The position numbers and the translations under genes were made by a program. A stretch of 64,000 nucleotides of DNA from Ophiura sarsii (Eukaryota > Echinodermata > Ophiuroidea > Amphilepidida > Ophiuridae). The stretch spans positions 30,085,798 to 30,149,797 of the forward strand of contig CM069442.1 of NCBI GenBank assembly GCA_035610835.1, in the 5' to 3' direction. Within the stretch, counting starts at the first letter, position 1. Every line of letters starts with the position of its first letter. A model generated the notes under the pieces. That model had not been told where the DNA came from, did not search any database, and saw only the letters and a program-made list of their open reading frames with translations. Shown here in pieces: positions 10,081 to 22,345 of the stretch.

Positions 10081-10510
10081 AGGAGGGGTCCGGTCCCGCA
10101 AGCACAACATTGAGCATTATTTGTTAGAAAAATAATTATCGAGCCGAAATTGCGTAACTAAATAGAACAAAACATCATACTAGTCACAAAAACTAATACA
10201 AATTGCCGTCTCTCAACATGCAATTTTTAAAATTCGCGGCGATCGAAAGTCCCGGTGTCGATGACGTCATGGTTTTCGGTGCTCAAATTTGCGCGTGCAT
10301 TGTATCACTGTCAGTGTCATGACTGTGACTTCATCAACACCGGGACTTTTGATCGCCGCGAATTTTAAAAATTGAATGTTGAGAGATGGCGGTTTTTATT
10401 CGTTTTTGTCATAAGTATGGTGTTTTGTTCTATATAATTACAAAAGTTGAGCTCGATAGTTATTTTTCTAACCGTGTAATGCACGATGTTGTGCTTGCGG
10501 GGCCGCTCCT
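10081..10510. mobile_element. Long-TIR MITE flanked by TTA
   Basis: 430 bp, almost entirely two inverted arms of about 195 bp. Outer ends are AGGAGGGGTCCGGTCCCGCA and the complement of GCGGGGCCGCTCCT; inner ends pair as AATTCGCGGCGATCGAAAGT with ACTTTTGATCGCCGCGAATT. TTA flanks both sides (10078-10080, 10511-10513); a TTAA reading is possible with a one-base shift. Confidence 0.8.
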
Positions 10511-10513
10511 TTA

Positions 10514-11137
10514 AATCCAAGCACCCCACTTCCAACGGGCTTGAAACAGGATAGGTTCATATGGATCTTTAAATACTTAAATACACCTGATACAATGATT
10601 CCTGATCAGGTACTTATGTTAGCTGATTCAAAAACAATAATCGGCACCAACATTTTGAATATATATTAAACCATCCTATAATAGCCTCCTCTGATTATCT
10701 CAAGGTTGAGATATCTCCATACTCATTTCATCTGTCACCAAATGAACGTAAGTTGACACCTTTCCCCTTTCATACAATAATTGCAGATGCTTTTAAAGTT
10801 ATGACGGCTTATTAAAAGTGACCAGACCCAACGAGAAAAAAAAGAATGTAGGCCTAGCAATTTTTGTATATGGTTATATTTACTAATTTATGTCCATGGT
10901 GTGTGCTGCTACGAAGTATCTGTGTGTGTGTAATGAATCACAGGCCATTTGGTGAACCCACTTTTCTGAACCCACTTTTTTATTTGTTGAATATGTAGTA
11001 AACTGAGACTATTTTTAGTCTCAGATTTACGTGGGAAAATAACCAAAACTGTTTTCTTAATAAATTATAAATATGATATCGAGTTACGTGCGTATAGTCT
11101 CCAATTCGGTCGCTGTATGATAGAAAACAGCCTTGTA
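10514..11137. other. No supported gene
   Basis: Mixed AT-rich DNA. A short phrase near 10680-10760 translates without stops but matches nothing I recognise. Confidence 0.4.
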
Positions 11138-11140
11138 GTA

Positions 11141-11362
11141 GAGTCATTATCTTGGATTCCGTAACCAATTTCTTGATACCTAATTTTTGGGCCCCTGTAT
11201 GGCGGCCATTTTGGAATTTGCGCTATAAAAAACCATTCCCGTCACTTTTGAGAGGTGCATGGGAGCTCATTTTCTCTTAAAATGGTTCTAGTTGACAAAT
11301 TCACTAAGAAACTAAGGTATCAAGAAATTGGTCACGGAATCCAAGATAATGACTCTACTGTT
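11141..11362. mobile_element. Short inverted-repeat element, about 225 bp
   Basis: Arms of about 45 bp pair AGTAGAGTCATTATCTTGGA (left) with TCCAAGATAATGACTCTACT (right), and CAATTTCTTGATACCT with AGGTATCAAGAAATTG. The target duplication is unclear. Confidence 0.75.
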
Positions 11363-11404
11363 GACTCAACCACCAAATATTATCTCTATACCGAAGTTTA
11401 AGAA

Positions 11405-11705
11405 GCCACCTGTTCCTACTTGTCAATATGGAGCTGTATTGTGCGTGCATGAAGCTATAGTCGATTCAGACCGTGCAGACTGAAGAAGGCATGGTCATAG
11501 GCGCACCGTGGTTCGGAAGTCACGTAGAAATGTTGGTCCCGTGTATCGGCAGAGCTATCCCCGAGCACGTTAAAAGATCACAGACTCCTTTGTAAAGAGT
11601 AGGGGATTCCCCGGTCTGTATCTGTACGTTCATGTTTGTATTCCTAGGTTCCAGGGACACATTGTGCGAGTAAACTCAATAAGAGGTTTATGCACAGTAT
11701 AGGTA

Positions 11706-11742
<37 letters not shown>
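11405..11742 (+). mobile_element. SINE/LINE 3'-end-like sequence with (GAT)n tail
   Basis: GC-balanced sequence unlike its AT-rich surroundings runs into GATGATGATGATGATGATG at about 11706-11742. A structured 3' region followed by a GAT microsatellite is typical of RTE-type LINE or SINE tails. No protein-coding part is seen, so the family is an inference. Confidence 0.4.
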
Positions 11743-12008
11743 TGATGCGCAGACATTGGCCGATATACCATTTTAGTCAGGTAACACTTACAGACCGAAC
11801 AGAAGCAATAGAGGGGGAGGCACTCGAATTTATCGTAATACTAATTTGCAAGATTAATACCGTGTGTCACCATGTGCATATACTACTGTGATGCAATCAC
11901 CACTATGTACCTAGTGACAGGGAACTTGCGGCTGGATTATCTGCATAACTTTGCCTGCAAACAGTCGTTATTAATTGCCCGCGTATTTTCTTCAGATAAA
12001 TTGATATA
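11743..12008. other. No feature recognised
   Basis: Spacer between the GAT tail and the mariner-like element; nothing identifiable. Confidence 0.4.
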
Positions 12009-12010
12009 TA

Positions 12011-13936
12011 CAGGGTGGTTCAATAAAACGTTGACAGTTTTTTGAACCCATTTTTTAAAAAAAATTCTGTAGATTTAAAAGAATCTTTTTCAATATTCAT
12101 CAACTATTATGTTCTTGGCCATCTATACTGAAAATATCGTTACAAATAACCTTACGGTTGCAAAATAATAGCTATTTGAACAAAGTCTGTCCCATTTCAC
12201 TCCGTCGACGGGTACTGATTTCGCGACGTTACAACCAGTGTGTTCAATGAACGTTTACAGTTTTCGAAGCCATATTTTTCAAAATTGTGGGATTTGGTTT
12301 AATTTTTTTTACATATTCCTCAAAAATATCATCTTGGCCATCTATGCTGAAAATCTTAATATTAATAATGCTATGGCGGCAAAATAATAGCTATTTGAAG
12401 AGAATCTCTCCAAAATCTCTTTGTCCATGGGTAAGTCTACGGGAAATGACCAGCAAGATAACATTAAATGGCATCGTCAATTTTAAGGCATAGAGCATAG
12501 ACAATTACACTTCCAATCTATGAAAATCAATAATTCTAATTAGGGTCACTCGTGGTATTATTATTTCGTATTGATTTTATGCCTGAACAGATAGTTTTAA
12601 CTTTTAAAAGATGTTAACAATTACACTGGCGGAATCTTCAAATCTTAGATTACTTGCATGCAATTCATCATTCAGTATATGGTCACGCGTTATGAACTCG
12701 CCTCCCAATAGGGTGGTGCCGTTACATTTTTTAGTTTTATGCTGTCATTTTCCTCAAATATTTTCAAAACCACAAAAGCTATCTCAACAAATTTGGTATA
12801 ATTTTAAAGCCCTAATAACAAGCTATCTGCCTGCAAAATGGCATTGGTATAGCTAATACAGAAGGGGAGATACAGCTGTTTAATGTGTGGAGACCAGGGG
12901 TGGTGCTGGAAGGGGTGCCGCTGGAAGGGGTGCCGCCTGTACAAACTTAATGGGGATAATCCAATAATGGCGATAATCTTTGTTCTTTTTACAATAACTA
13001 GTCATCTCCTAATGTTACAAACACCATTCTGGTCCCATTTTAAAGGATATAGTAGTCTTTAAGTATGTGGTTCAACAGACTTGTCAACTATTTGTAACAA
13101 CTAATTAATAATGGATAAGACAATGATCATCAGCTTTCTTCCTATTCCGATTTATAAAAATGACTATAACAGAAAAAGTTTTCAACCTATGATAGCAAAA
13201 GTATACATTTTTGGAAAGCTTGTAACTAGAGGAATTCAGAAATGCAGTTTATATCAGAGAAGGGTTCATCCTTAAACAAATATTTCTGAAAATTCAAAAA
13301 ATATATAAAATAAAAATTGGAGATATTCACTAGCCGGTATAATTACCATACCGACGTAGTAACTTTGACAATTATATATCATCTAATGGGTAATTTCATG
13401 AGGAATTCAAATATGTAAAGTAAATAATGATAGGGGTAGGTATAAAAAATATATGGATCTCAAATTAAAAATTAAAAAACTCTGATATTTTTCCGAACAT
13501 TTCCGATCATACCATTTTAGTTCTTGATCGTACTATAATTTTAATGGCATATTTGGTTTCCTCATGCAATTTCCCTTCAGAAAATGTATACTTTTACTAC
13601 CTCAGGGGGGTATACAAGCAATTATAAATGTGTAAAGTTAAAATCATGTCGCGAAAGCCAAAAATCCGTGTGTAACGCGAAAGGAGGCGAGCTTAAAACA
13701 CATGACCATATTCAATGTAACGTCGCGAAATCAGTACCCGTGGACAGAGTGAAATGGGACAGACTTTGTTCAAATAGCTGTTATTTTGCAACCGTAAGGT
13801 TATTTGTAACGATATTTTCAGCATAGATGGTCAAGATCATATAGTTGATGAATATTGAAAAAGATTTTTTTTAAATCAACAGAACTTTTAAAAAATATGG
13901 CTTTAAAAACTGTCAACGTTTTATTGAACCACCCTG
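12011..13936. mobile_element. Mariner/Tc1-like element, no transposase, 220-bp TIRs
   Basis: Starts CAGGGTGGTTCAATAAAACG and ends with the complement of that sequence, flanked by TA (12009-12010, 13937-13938). The arms match for about 220 bp, including AGTCTGTCCCATTTCACTC and its complement near 13752. Inside the left arm a second diverged copy of the sub-terminal block (CTTGGCCATCTATGCTGAAA) starts near 12330. The 1.9-kb interior has no recognisable transposase. Confidence 0.85.
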
Positions 13937-13938
13937 TA

Positions 13939-14698
13939 CAATTTTGAGTCCAGATTACAAATAATAAATTCCAGCCAAACATCACTAAAACCATTTTTCG
14001 AGTTTGGGATATTCCTCGTCCCTTATTTCATACATAAGTGAAAACCCATCGGATGTCGCAAAATGTGAACAAAGGGATTATGGGTAAAATTAAAATGTTA
14101 AAAAAAAATGTTAAAAAAAATTGTTTTAAAGAAAATTAAATTCCAATACTTTGTGTCATCATCTTTCATGAAATTGTTTTCCACTGATCATCTTTACAAA
14201 GCAATACAGTTACCATCAAGACCATTTACGTATTCTATGCTCCAATGGAAGCGCATTGAATTTTAGACTACAACCAAAGAAATCTGTTTTGTCTAAAAGA
14301 TAGTCTTCCAATTAAACGGTTATTTTAAACTGCAAATAGTCCAGAAGATTTTCCCCTAACAGTGTTACTCCATACATTATGACAGACAATTATTTAAATG
14401 CGCTTAAATGTGTTAACCCGGCGTGGACTTGTTGGGGCGTCATTAATGATGTATTCCATGTCGCACCTTTTTAATATCTCTAATCGACGACAACCATTTG
14501 TACCTGATATGGTCCATGTCGCAGTTTAGATTCATTAGAGCGTTTTATACTTTCCAGATAGCCCCAAGTTTCTAATTTAATCCTCATCCTCCAGAGACCT
14601 TTTTATAACACTGCTACCCCCCCCCCCCCCCTACCCCCCTAAAATAATCCAAACAGAGATGCAGAATATGCTTATTTGGGTAGCATGGTATATATAGC
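13939..14698. other. AT-rich DNA with a C tract
   Basis: No gene seen. A run of 14 C lies at about 14619-14632. Confidence 0.45.
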
Positions 14699-14700
14699 TA

Positions 14701-15469
14701 CTCTCTTAAATCAAAAAATTGAAAATGTCCGTCTTTTTACAGATTGACTTTTTTCTCAATCTATTATATTGGATTTAGATTGAAAACATGATAAAAACTC
14801 GTGACAATGAGTAGCTTTGAGTCAATCTGGAAAAAGATTGATACATATTACTGCACTCTACACGTGTGTTTGTACCGTCAATCTCGACTAAATTGTCAAT
14901 CTAGAAAAAGATTGAATTCAACACATGCGCAGTTAGGTAGGTCATATTGGTTTCGAAACACTTTCGATTGTATATTTATACATTTCAAGAAATGATTCTA
15001 TCTGCAACATAAACTATTTCATAATTAAATGGCAAGTAAGAACATTAATTCACACACAAAAATGTACACATGAACAATTTTTTGGGAGAATGTCAATAAA
15101 AAGCCCAATGATATTGTTCTTCAAATTGCCAGTCATTTATTCGTGTGTACGAAAATATCAATATGTAGGCTTGAAAATATCAATCTTTTACTACAGATTG
15201 AAAACTTTTCAATCGAAAAACGATTGAAACTTTCAATTCAATAAATTGAATAGTTCAATCTAAATTCTGGATTGGAAATGTTTTCAATCCAAATTAGATT
15301 GATCATATCAATCTAATAGATTGATACCTTCAATCTTTTCCAGATTGATACCTTCCAATCCAAAAAAGATTGAAAGTCAAACTTAAAAGTTTGTTCCCTC
15401 ACGGCAATCTATAAAAGATTGAAAAGTCAATCTTTTAGATTGAATTTTCAATCTTTGGAATTAAGAGAG
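14701..15469. mobile_element. TA-flanked MITE saturated with GATTGA/TCAATC
   Basis: 769 bp starting CTCTCTTAAATC and ending in the complement of CTCTCTTAATTC, flanked by TA (14699-14700, 15470-15471). The right half (15180-15469) is packed with AGATTGA and TCAATCT words that pair as small hairpins, for example AGATTGAAAAGTCAATCT. Its ends match 46518-46782. Confidence 0.8.
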
Positions 15470-15471
15470 TA

Positions 15472-15919
15472 GAGATCCCCTCTTTCCATACATACATCCT
15501 ACGCATGACGTCACAATGACAACACTACACACATGATCGACCTCAAAATCCCGTCGTATTCGCTGTACAGTTAAATATAGGCCAAAATTGACATTTTCGC
15601 CAAAACTAGGCTCCAAATATCTGAATTTCAACCGTTTGTTTGCGCTAGGTCACTGACTGTCCTTTCCGTTTTAGCGTAATCGGCGAAAATTCTTTGGAGG
15701 TGGTGCTTTGAGCAGATGTACATTATGAGCGGAAGAAATTACAATAGATGATCATTTATAATTGATGTTACACTCTTTATATTAACCGCCTGATCCACTT
15801 ATCGACAGCCAGCTATCGTTTTAATATTCATTACGCATTTGGCTAAGCGACGGCTCCACTTAATAACATTTTGTCTTAAATTGTACGCATTATGCACAAT
15901 AACGAAATATTTCATCACT
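15472..15919. other. No feature recognised
   Basis: Unassigned DNA between two MITEs. Confidence 0.4.
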
Positions 15920-15923
15920 TTAA

Positions 15924-16322
15924 AGGGACATAAGTGCAGTGTTGAAAATTTTAAATGTTTAAAAATTTACTTCAGAATTCAAGATGAACATTAAAAATTG
16001 CCATTATTGTTTTTTCTACTAACAAAAACACAGCAAAACTTGATTAAAACAATATCATCGCTATTTATTGAAAAACGCCCTCTATGAAAATATGGTTCGC
16101 GTTATGTATCACGCGTACTGCAGGGGAATACTGTCGGACGTAAAATGCTCGTCGCGGCTGTACAAGCATTTTTGAATCGACGTTTTCTTGTACAAAGAGG
16201 GCTAATTTTTCTTAATCCTTATAGGTGTAAGTTCATACATGTAATACAATTATAAAAATATACTAATCCCAGTTTTTATCATAATTGAGGGCCCAGTCTC
16301 CAACACATCTCTTAGTGCCCCT
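15924..16322 (-). mobile_element. TTAA-flanked MITE, AGGGGCACTAAGAG family
   Basis: 399 bp bounded by TTAA (15920-15923, 16323-16326), ends AGGGACATAAGTG and AGGGGCACTAAGAG. The body carries TTATGATAAAAACTGGGATT and TCATCTTGAATTCTGAAGTA words that recur at 35986-36209, 37475-37760 and 56444-56590. The TTAA duplication suggests a piggyBac-type origin. Confidence 0.75.
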
Positions 16323-16326
16323 TTAA

Positions 16327-17366
16327 TGGTATTATACAGTTGATCGATACGGCAATTACTTTAGACCTATTATTTATTTATGTTCAACGTACTCAATAGG
16401 TTATTTTCGAATTTCAGTCACTTGATGTTAAAAATATTGTTCTGTATGAGCAAGGCGAAAACACTCGCTCCAAATGAAGTTCAGTTTCGTAAATGTATTT
16501 CATTGTTATTCAATTGTATGAGGAGATGGCCCTATCCAATGGCGTATCCAGGACTGTTTTGATGGGGGAATGTTGTATCCTTGTGAGCGGAGTGAGCGAA
16601 GCCAGTGGAGCGACCAGCGGATGTGGTCCAGGGGCCCGCCTTAGGGCCCCTGGTGGGGGTTCAGGGGCGAAGCCCCTGGAAGCTCATGGGTTATCGGCGT
16701 TTTTAAGGCAAAGATTCAGCATTGTGAAGCAGGAAGAATTAGGGTGTCAGGGCCGTAAGACACTTTTTTCAAAAGGGGGGGGGGGGGGGCGTTTTCAAAA
16801 AAAAAATCACCGGAAGTGATAGAGCTAGTTTTTTTCCGGCGGAGACATGCTGATTTTCTAATTTTTCTGTTCCATTATGGTGTCATAGTTTACCTTTCTT
16901 GTTGGTCGACGCACAGAAATACCGGAAGTCGTTTTTGGAGATATTTTTGAGGGGGATTTTTTTGGGGGAGGGGGGATGTTTTTGGCAGTGGCGTAGCTAG
17001 GTTATTGATATTGGGGGGGCGAGAAATGATAATGAACCGACAATATCTTTGTGAGTCAAATATGCGCGCGTAGCGCGCGAAAATTTTCGAATTTGCACCT
17101 ATTTTTTGCACAATCGAGGTACATTTTGGCTCTAAACAAGCTTGTAGCAAAGAATATTGAATTTTGGGAAGACAAATGCGCGCGTAGCGCGCGAAATTTT
17201 TTCATCTGTGTACACATTTTCCGGGGAAGATTTTCAAAGGGGGGGGGGGCGATCGCCACCATCGCCCCCCTTCTTACGGGCCTGGGTGTGTCGAAATCCA
17301 TTATAATGTTGAAACCTGTATAAAAAATGTGAGCGAAGTGCGCAAATATTTTCAGTTTATGAACTA
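16327..17366. repeat. Mosaic of dispersed repeats with G tracts
   Basis: 16580-16700 is a GC-rich repeat (GTCCAGGGGCCCGCC, TTAGGGCCCCTGGTGGG) also seen at 28805-28900. 16985-17290 begins AGTGGCGTAGCTAGGTTATT and contains TTTTGGCTCTAAACAAGCTT, shared with 29914-30222, plus two GCGCGTAGCGCGC palindromes. G runs lie at about 16777-16789 and 17239-17249. No gene is supported. Confidence 0.65.
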
Positions 17367-17818
17367 CACTCGTCAAAAGAAGTTCCTGGACACTCATTGA
17401 AGTTCAAATATTTCACATAAATATTTAATATAAATTAAACAATTGCATGTCAAAATAAGCAGACAATAATTCTCTATCATGTCTGTATGAAATTAAGATG
17501 TACGCATTCATGCATGGCTGAGCACATTCATTAAGCAATGGTAAGGTGCGTAAAAGGAAATTGCAAGAAATGAGCATTTACAGTCATTTGAATGGAGGGA
17601 TTATCCAATTTTTTGCAATCTTCTTGCCATTGTCAAGTGAATGGGGTCTGCCATGCATGAGTGATCATGTCTAAATTTCATGTTAAGCTGTTAGAGGATT
17701 ACTTTCTGCTTATTTTGATATACAATTATATATATATAATCATATACTGTATATAATTACATATATTCTATTAAATATTAATTTAATTTAAGTGTCCAAG
17801 AACTTCTTTTGCCGAGTG
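17367..17818. mobile_element. TA-flanked MITE, CACTCGTCAAAAG ends
   Basis: 452 bp. The left end CACTCGTCAAAAGAAGTTCC pairs with the right end complement CACTCGGCAAAAGAAGTTCT, and GGACACTY continues both. TA flanks at 17365-17366 and 17819-17820. The interior is AT-rich and partly palindromic. Confidence 0.85.
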
Positions 17819-17820
17819 TA

Positions 17821-18389
17821 TTATGGTCCAGAAAAAATTCTTAGATAATTGACTTTAGATGATTTTGGTGACATTTTGAAATTTTGAATAAAAAACTGAT
17901 TTTGTTAGGTCTGAAAATGTTTGGCGCCAAAAATTTGATTTTTGGGCAAAAATTTAAAAATCACTATTTTTTTGGAAATTTAATACCAAAAATGGATTCT
18001 CCGACTCATTTCATTTGAAAAATTGTATACTTTTATGTACATTACATTATTAGTTTAAAAGTTACAGTGCTTGAAACAAATAAGTAAGAAGCCATCTGTG
18101 GCCTTTTATTAGATGAATTTGGGTAGTTTCGATGTGATCTCATCGAAACTCAAACGCTATATAAAATCCATGAATTTCACATGAATAGGTGGCAATTAGT
18201 ACGTATAGGCCTATAGTATTACGTATTATGTGAAAAACCCAACTTCTGAAAAAAATTGAGGGCTCCCTCCATCTCTCAGTGCCCCTTTAAACCACACATT
18301 TCCTCGATACGAATTCCTGAACTTGCATCAACTGTTAATGTTGCACTGATATTGCATATTATGTATAAACTCCTAACGTTTTAACCAAA
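17821..18389. other. No gene; scrap of the AGGGGCACTAAGAG family
   Basis: 18255-18293 carries GAGGGCTCCCTCCATCTCTC and CAGTGCCCCTTTAA, the end of the family at 15924-16322. The rest is unassigned. Confidence 0.45.
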
Positions 18390-20271
18390 TGTTTGGAAAG
18401 AGGTTCAATAAAACAAATGCCTAACTTCACATCAAATATTTTTAATTGGTGTGGATACAAATGGCTATTCTTAGCACTAAATGTTTTGGATTGGAATCGA
18501 TTCAAAATGGTGAGTAATCAGTCAATCTCTTATAAAAGAGACTACAATCCTGGAAGAAATTCTTGGAACGCTTTTTAGTAGTTTAAGGCATAGGCCTATT
18601 AATACTAGTATGTGATCTTTTCCTTGGGATGCCCTCTATCTGTGATTTTTTCCTAAAAATGCAATTTGTTGTCAAATTACATTTATAACCATGAAACTAA
18701 AATATATTTTAAGTTGCAGAGCAAAGTTTCCTAATTACTTCAAAATCAGATTTTGAAATATTTGTCCTGGTACCAGGACAGTTACTAGGACAGTTTATTT
18801 TCTTCTGAGTGGTTTTTGACGGGGGAGATTAGCGACCCCGTCATTTGAAACGACGTTTCTAAGTCGTAACCTTTTCACAAACCCCTAAAATTCGCGGCAT
18901 TTGCTAATATTAATAACTTGCATTAATCATCTTCTGAAGCGATTTTGTTGTAAAATGTAATTGATATTGTTATAATATGAAGGTAAGAGGACACAGTAAG
19001 TTATTTCAGCTATTTGGATGCCATTTAGTAATATACTAAGCTATTTGGATGCTATTTTGTATTATATTATATGATTTAGTAATATACTGAGTCACTGAGT
19101 CCACGGCCTCTTTGTTCCGTGTTGCCTGGGTCTCGCAATTAGCCCAATGATTATGGCGAACCCTAGGCTACATCCCCCAGTCATCAATATTACCGTACGG
19201 ACGCTAAAGCTGTACAAATATCGGAGCCTGCAAGATAGCGACATAAGAGGGCGGCTGAGAGGTGTGAACCCTTCAATATGATTAGCCCAATGATATGGCA
19301 ACAACCCCTCGACCTTTGCCATGCGACACGAAAACAAGACTAGAAGTGACGTCATGATTATTACTTCTCCGAGATGCGCAGAACTCCGCCATTTTGTACA
19401 CATTTTAAACCGACAGAAAAATTCTGCGCAAGTACGTGTAAACCAATGGGATTTTTAACTCTGGACGAAAGTGAAAATGAACCGCCGATATTTCAAGATT
19501 TACCATACTTTGTTTTAGTTATTTGAAGATGACACTCAATCTTTAGGTTTGGCTTTGATGGTACGTGATCAGAGATCAAGTAGGGAATCTTTTGGCGTAG
19601 CACTTTTTGCTACATATTTGTGCATTAGTGTTCAAAAGTGTGTCGTATTTCGTGATGCTACATTGGTTAAATCGAACGCTGCGTGGTGGTATGCACTATG
19701 CAGGTTATTACGGGGCTTGGGCTCTACTGTGGGTTGGGTTTGGGAATTCACGGAGAGTGAGACTTACGGGATACGGGTACCCGTGACACGCACGTATAGA
19801 ATGACCCGTGTCACGTAAGAGAAAAAGCACGGGATAATTCAACAGTCTTCTATCTCCCCCGTCCAGTTTTTTTTAAATACCTTGTTTTTTTCGTTCGTAA
19901 ATAGAATTCCATGGTTTCCACACCGTTTAAACGCCTTTCAGAGTGTTTCCGGTTAAAACCGAAACTGTACAAGTAAACACACCCCTATACGGAATGCTTT
20001 ATGATGATAATCAAACTAACATGTTGGCAAATTCCTTAAATTAGAAGCAGATTTCCATTATGATTTAGTAAATGTGTTGGGATGGTTTTTGAACAGATAA
20101 TACAGTTAAAATAGATTTAAAAAAAATTGAATATCTTATTTATTTTTTGAGTTATAGACCAAAAATTGCCAAAAATGAAAAAAGCACCCTTGGGAATGTT
20201 ATTATAAAACTAGTATGAAAAAATTTGAACCTAAAATGGGTCAAAAAACGTTTTTTTTTTTTTATAATTTC
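18390..20271. other. Unassigned DNA with two repeat scraps
   Basis: 18405-18480 resembles the tandem unit at 20272-20612 (CAAATGCCTAACTTCACATC). 18600-18745 is a copy of the repeat at 21985-22110 (GATCTTTTCC...GCCCTCTA, then CCTAATTACTTCAAAAT). Short open frames at 19092-19403 (-) and 19549-19818 (+) have no recognised domain. Confidence 0.45.
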
Positions 20272-20612
20272 ACACCAAATGGTTTGCAGTTGATACAAAT
20301 GCCTAACTTCACACCAAATGGTTTTGGATCGGTGTGGATTGGATTCAATCAGTGACAGTTACTGATTCAATTGCGTAGGCCTATACTAACTTCACATCAA
20401 ATGTTTTTGGATCGGTGTAGATTCAAATGCGTAACTTCACACCAAATGGTTTGCAGTTGATACAAATGCCTAACTTCATACCAAATGTTTTTGGTTCGGT
20501 GTTGAATTGCGTAACTTCACACCAAACGGTTTGCAGTTGATACAAATGCCTAAATTCACATCAAATGGTTTTGGATCGGTGTTGATTCAATTGCGTAACT
20601 TCACACAAAGGT
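20272..20612. repeat. Tandem repeat, about 81-bp unit
   Basis: Units read TTCACACCAAATGGTTTGCA, GTTGATACAAATGCCTAACT and TTTTGGATCGGTGT. The best-preserved adjacent units start at about 20438 and 20519. The RT remnant at 20615-21521 directly abuts it, and one unit word (ACACAAATGCCTAACTTTAC) reappears at about 21559, so the RT probably inserted into the array. Confidence 0.75.
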
Positions 20613-20614
20613 GC

Positions 20615-21521
20615 AGGCCTTGATGGTATTGCTCCTAGATTCCTGAAAGATGGCTCGCCAGCTTGCCCTTTGTTTACTCATATCGTGAACTCATCGATAG
20701 CCTCTTACGGGTGGCATGAAGTCTGCAAAAGTCATTCCTTTATTCAAGTAAAAGTAGGCTGGATTGGATGTGTGAATTTATCGTCCTGTGAGCATTTTGA
20801 GTTGTGTTTTCAATTTTTTTAGAAAAAAAGTGTTTACATTCAGATTGAGAATTATCTTAGTTCCTTGAATTTACTTTTTCAATATCAAACTGATTTCCGT
20901 CCAGGCTTTTCCACCGAAACGTGTTTGATATATCGCACTGATTTTATTAGGTCACAAATTGCTCAGGGTAATTTCGTTGGAATGTTATTACTACATGTGC
21001 AAAAAGCTTTCGACAGCAAAAACCATCAAATTCTCTGCAAAAAACTGGAGGCTATGGGAATTGACCCCAGCTGGTTTAAATCGAATCTATCAGACAGCAG
21101 CTGGTGTGTGATTGATGGCATCAATTCCAGCCTTAGCAATTTCCTTGTGGTGTACCACAGGGAAGTTTACTGGGCCCTCTTCTCTATCTTTGTTAGCAAT
21201 GACATGGAAACATCAGTGCACAACAAGCTGCTTCTATATGCAGATGATAGTGTTATTATTTCATCCCATAAAGATCCTGAGGTCATTTCCTGCCGTTTCA
21301 GTTCTGATATAAAATCCTGTAGTGATTGGTTGATTTGTAATAAGGTATCCCTTCATGTAGGGAAAACAGAGTGTATTTTATTTGAGACCAAAACTAAACT
21401 TGGTAATGTCAATGAGTTTCAGATTTCTTATAATGATCAAATCATCAAAGCCCAAAATTCCATCAAATACTTGGGAGTGACACTTGACCAAAGCCTCTCT
21501 GGAGACATAATTTGTGGTTGA
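20615..21521 (+). mobile_element. Non-LTR retrotransposon RT fragment (jockey/CR1 superfamily)
   Basis: The stretch starts GAGLDGIAPRFLKDGSPACP (20610 onward, another frame), the usual entry to the RT domain. The long frame 20865-21521 then gives FQYQTDFRPGFSTETCLI, a degenerate motif A (LLHVQKAFDSKNHQIL, first Asp lost), motif C LLYADDSVIISSH near residues 124-136, and SIKYLGVTLDQSL. The GLPQGS motif B is corrupted to VYHREVYWALFS. The open frame starts at TTG, not ATG. Missing catalytic residues make it inactive. Confidence 0.85.
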
Positions 21522-21701
21522 TACAGTTATACAGAAGCCTTACTTTTTCACTTTTAATGACACAAATGCCTAACTTTACACTTGATAAATATTTTCAATT
21601 CATACCGATACTTTTATAAAACATCTATTATTTTAGTGCAGCAATTTTAATAATTTATTTTTGCTCTGAAAATCTCCAAATAGTATTTAAGCAATAAGTT
21701 A

Positions 21702-21756
21702 CACTCTTATAAAAACGGGGTTATATGCATAATTTAACCCATTGTTTTTAAGAGTG
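21702..21756. mobile_element. 55-bp TA-flanked hairpin
   Basis: CACTCTTATAAAAACGGGGT pairs with ACCCATTGTTTTTAAGAGTG, flanked by TA (21700-21701, 21757-21758). It is a minimal MITE consisting of little more than the inverted repeats. Confidence 0.7.
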
Positions 21757-21984
21757 TAATTAAGCAAACATATTCAATTTTAATGTTTAGGTATCTCCCT
21801 ATAAGACAATTGATCTAGAAAACAAATCTAAAATACACATAGCAAACATACAGACAGGGTTATTATCTATTTATTGATAAAATCCTCTTTTCTCATGGTA
21901 AGTGAGGGAGGCACATGTGTGACATATATATACAATTCAACAAAGAAGGGTAACTCCAATACAAAGGTGGATAATATATGATCT

Positions 21985-22110
21985 TTTCCAGGGGGTGCCC
22001 TCTACCCATGATCTTTTTTAGAAATTAGATTTTCTTGCAGATTTAGGTTTAAATCATAAATATATTCCGAGTTACAGAGCGATATGATTCCTAATTACTT
22101 CAAAATTATG
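21985..22110. repeat. Dispersed repeat, uninterrupted copy
   Basis: Matches 18600-18745 and, reverse-complemented, 31393-31502 plus 32562-32640. Shared words: CCCTCTACCCATGATC, GAAATTAGATTTTCTTGCAG and GATTCCTAATTACTTCAAAA. It gives the empty site for the mariner-like element at 31505. Confidence 0.7.
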
Positions 22111-22118
22111 GTTTTTAA

Positions 22119-22341
22119 CACTTTCCATGCGGTTACTATTTTTACCATACACAGAACTGATTTTTCAGAAACCTTTCAAAATTTTCAAAGTTTATCTCAA
22201 TGATTACTGACCCAGTACTAGGCATGTTTGTACTTATTTCAATGCATTTCTCATGGTGATTCCAAATATGGTAATGACATTTTTGAAACATTTTGTGAAA
22301 TCTTGGAATGTCGTCTGCGGCCGCCTGCCGCGTGGAAAGTG
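22119..22341. mobile_element. TTAA MITE, CACTTTCCACGCGG family
   Basis: 223 bp between TTAA copies (22115-22118, 22342-22345). Ends are CACTTTCCATGCGG and CCGCGTGGAAAGTG. Body words TTTCAATGCATTTCTCATGG and TTCCAAATATGGTAATGACA are shared by all family members in the window. The TTAA target points to a piggyBac-type origin. Confidence 0.85.
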
Positions 22342-22345
22342 TTAA

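Noticed and set aside
20272..20612. CRISPR-like spaced repeats
   Set aside because: Units are directly adjacent tandem repeats with no unique spacers, and the DNA is eukaryotic.
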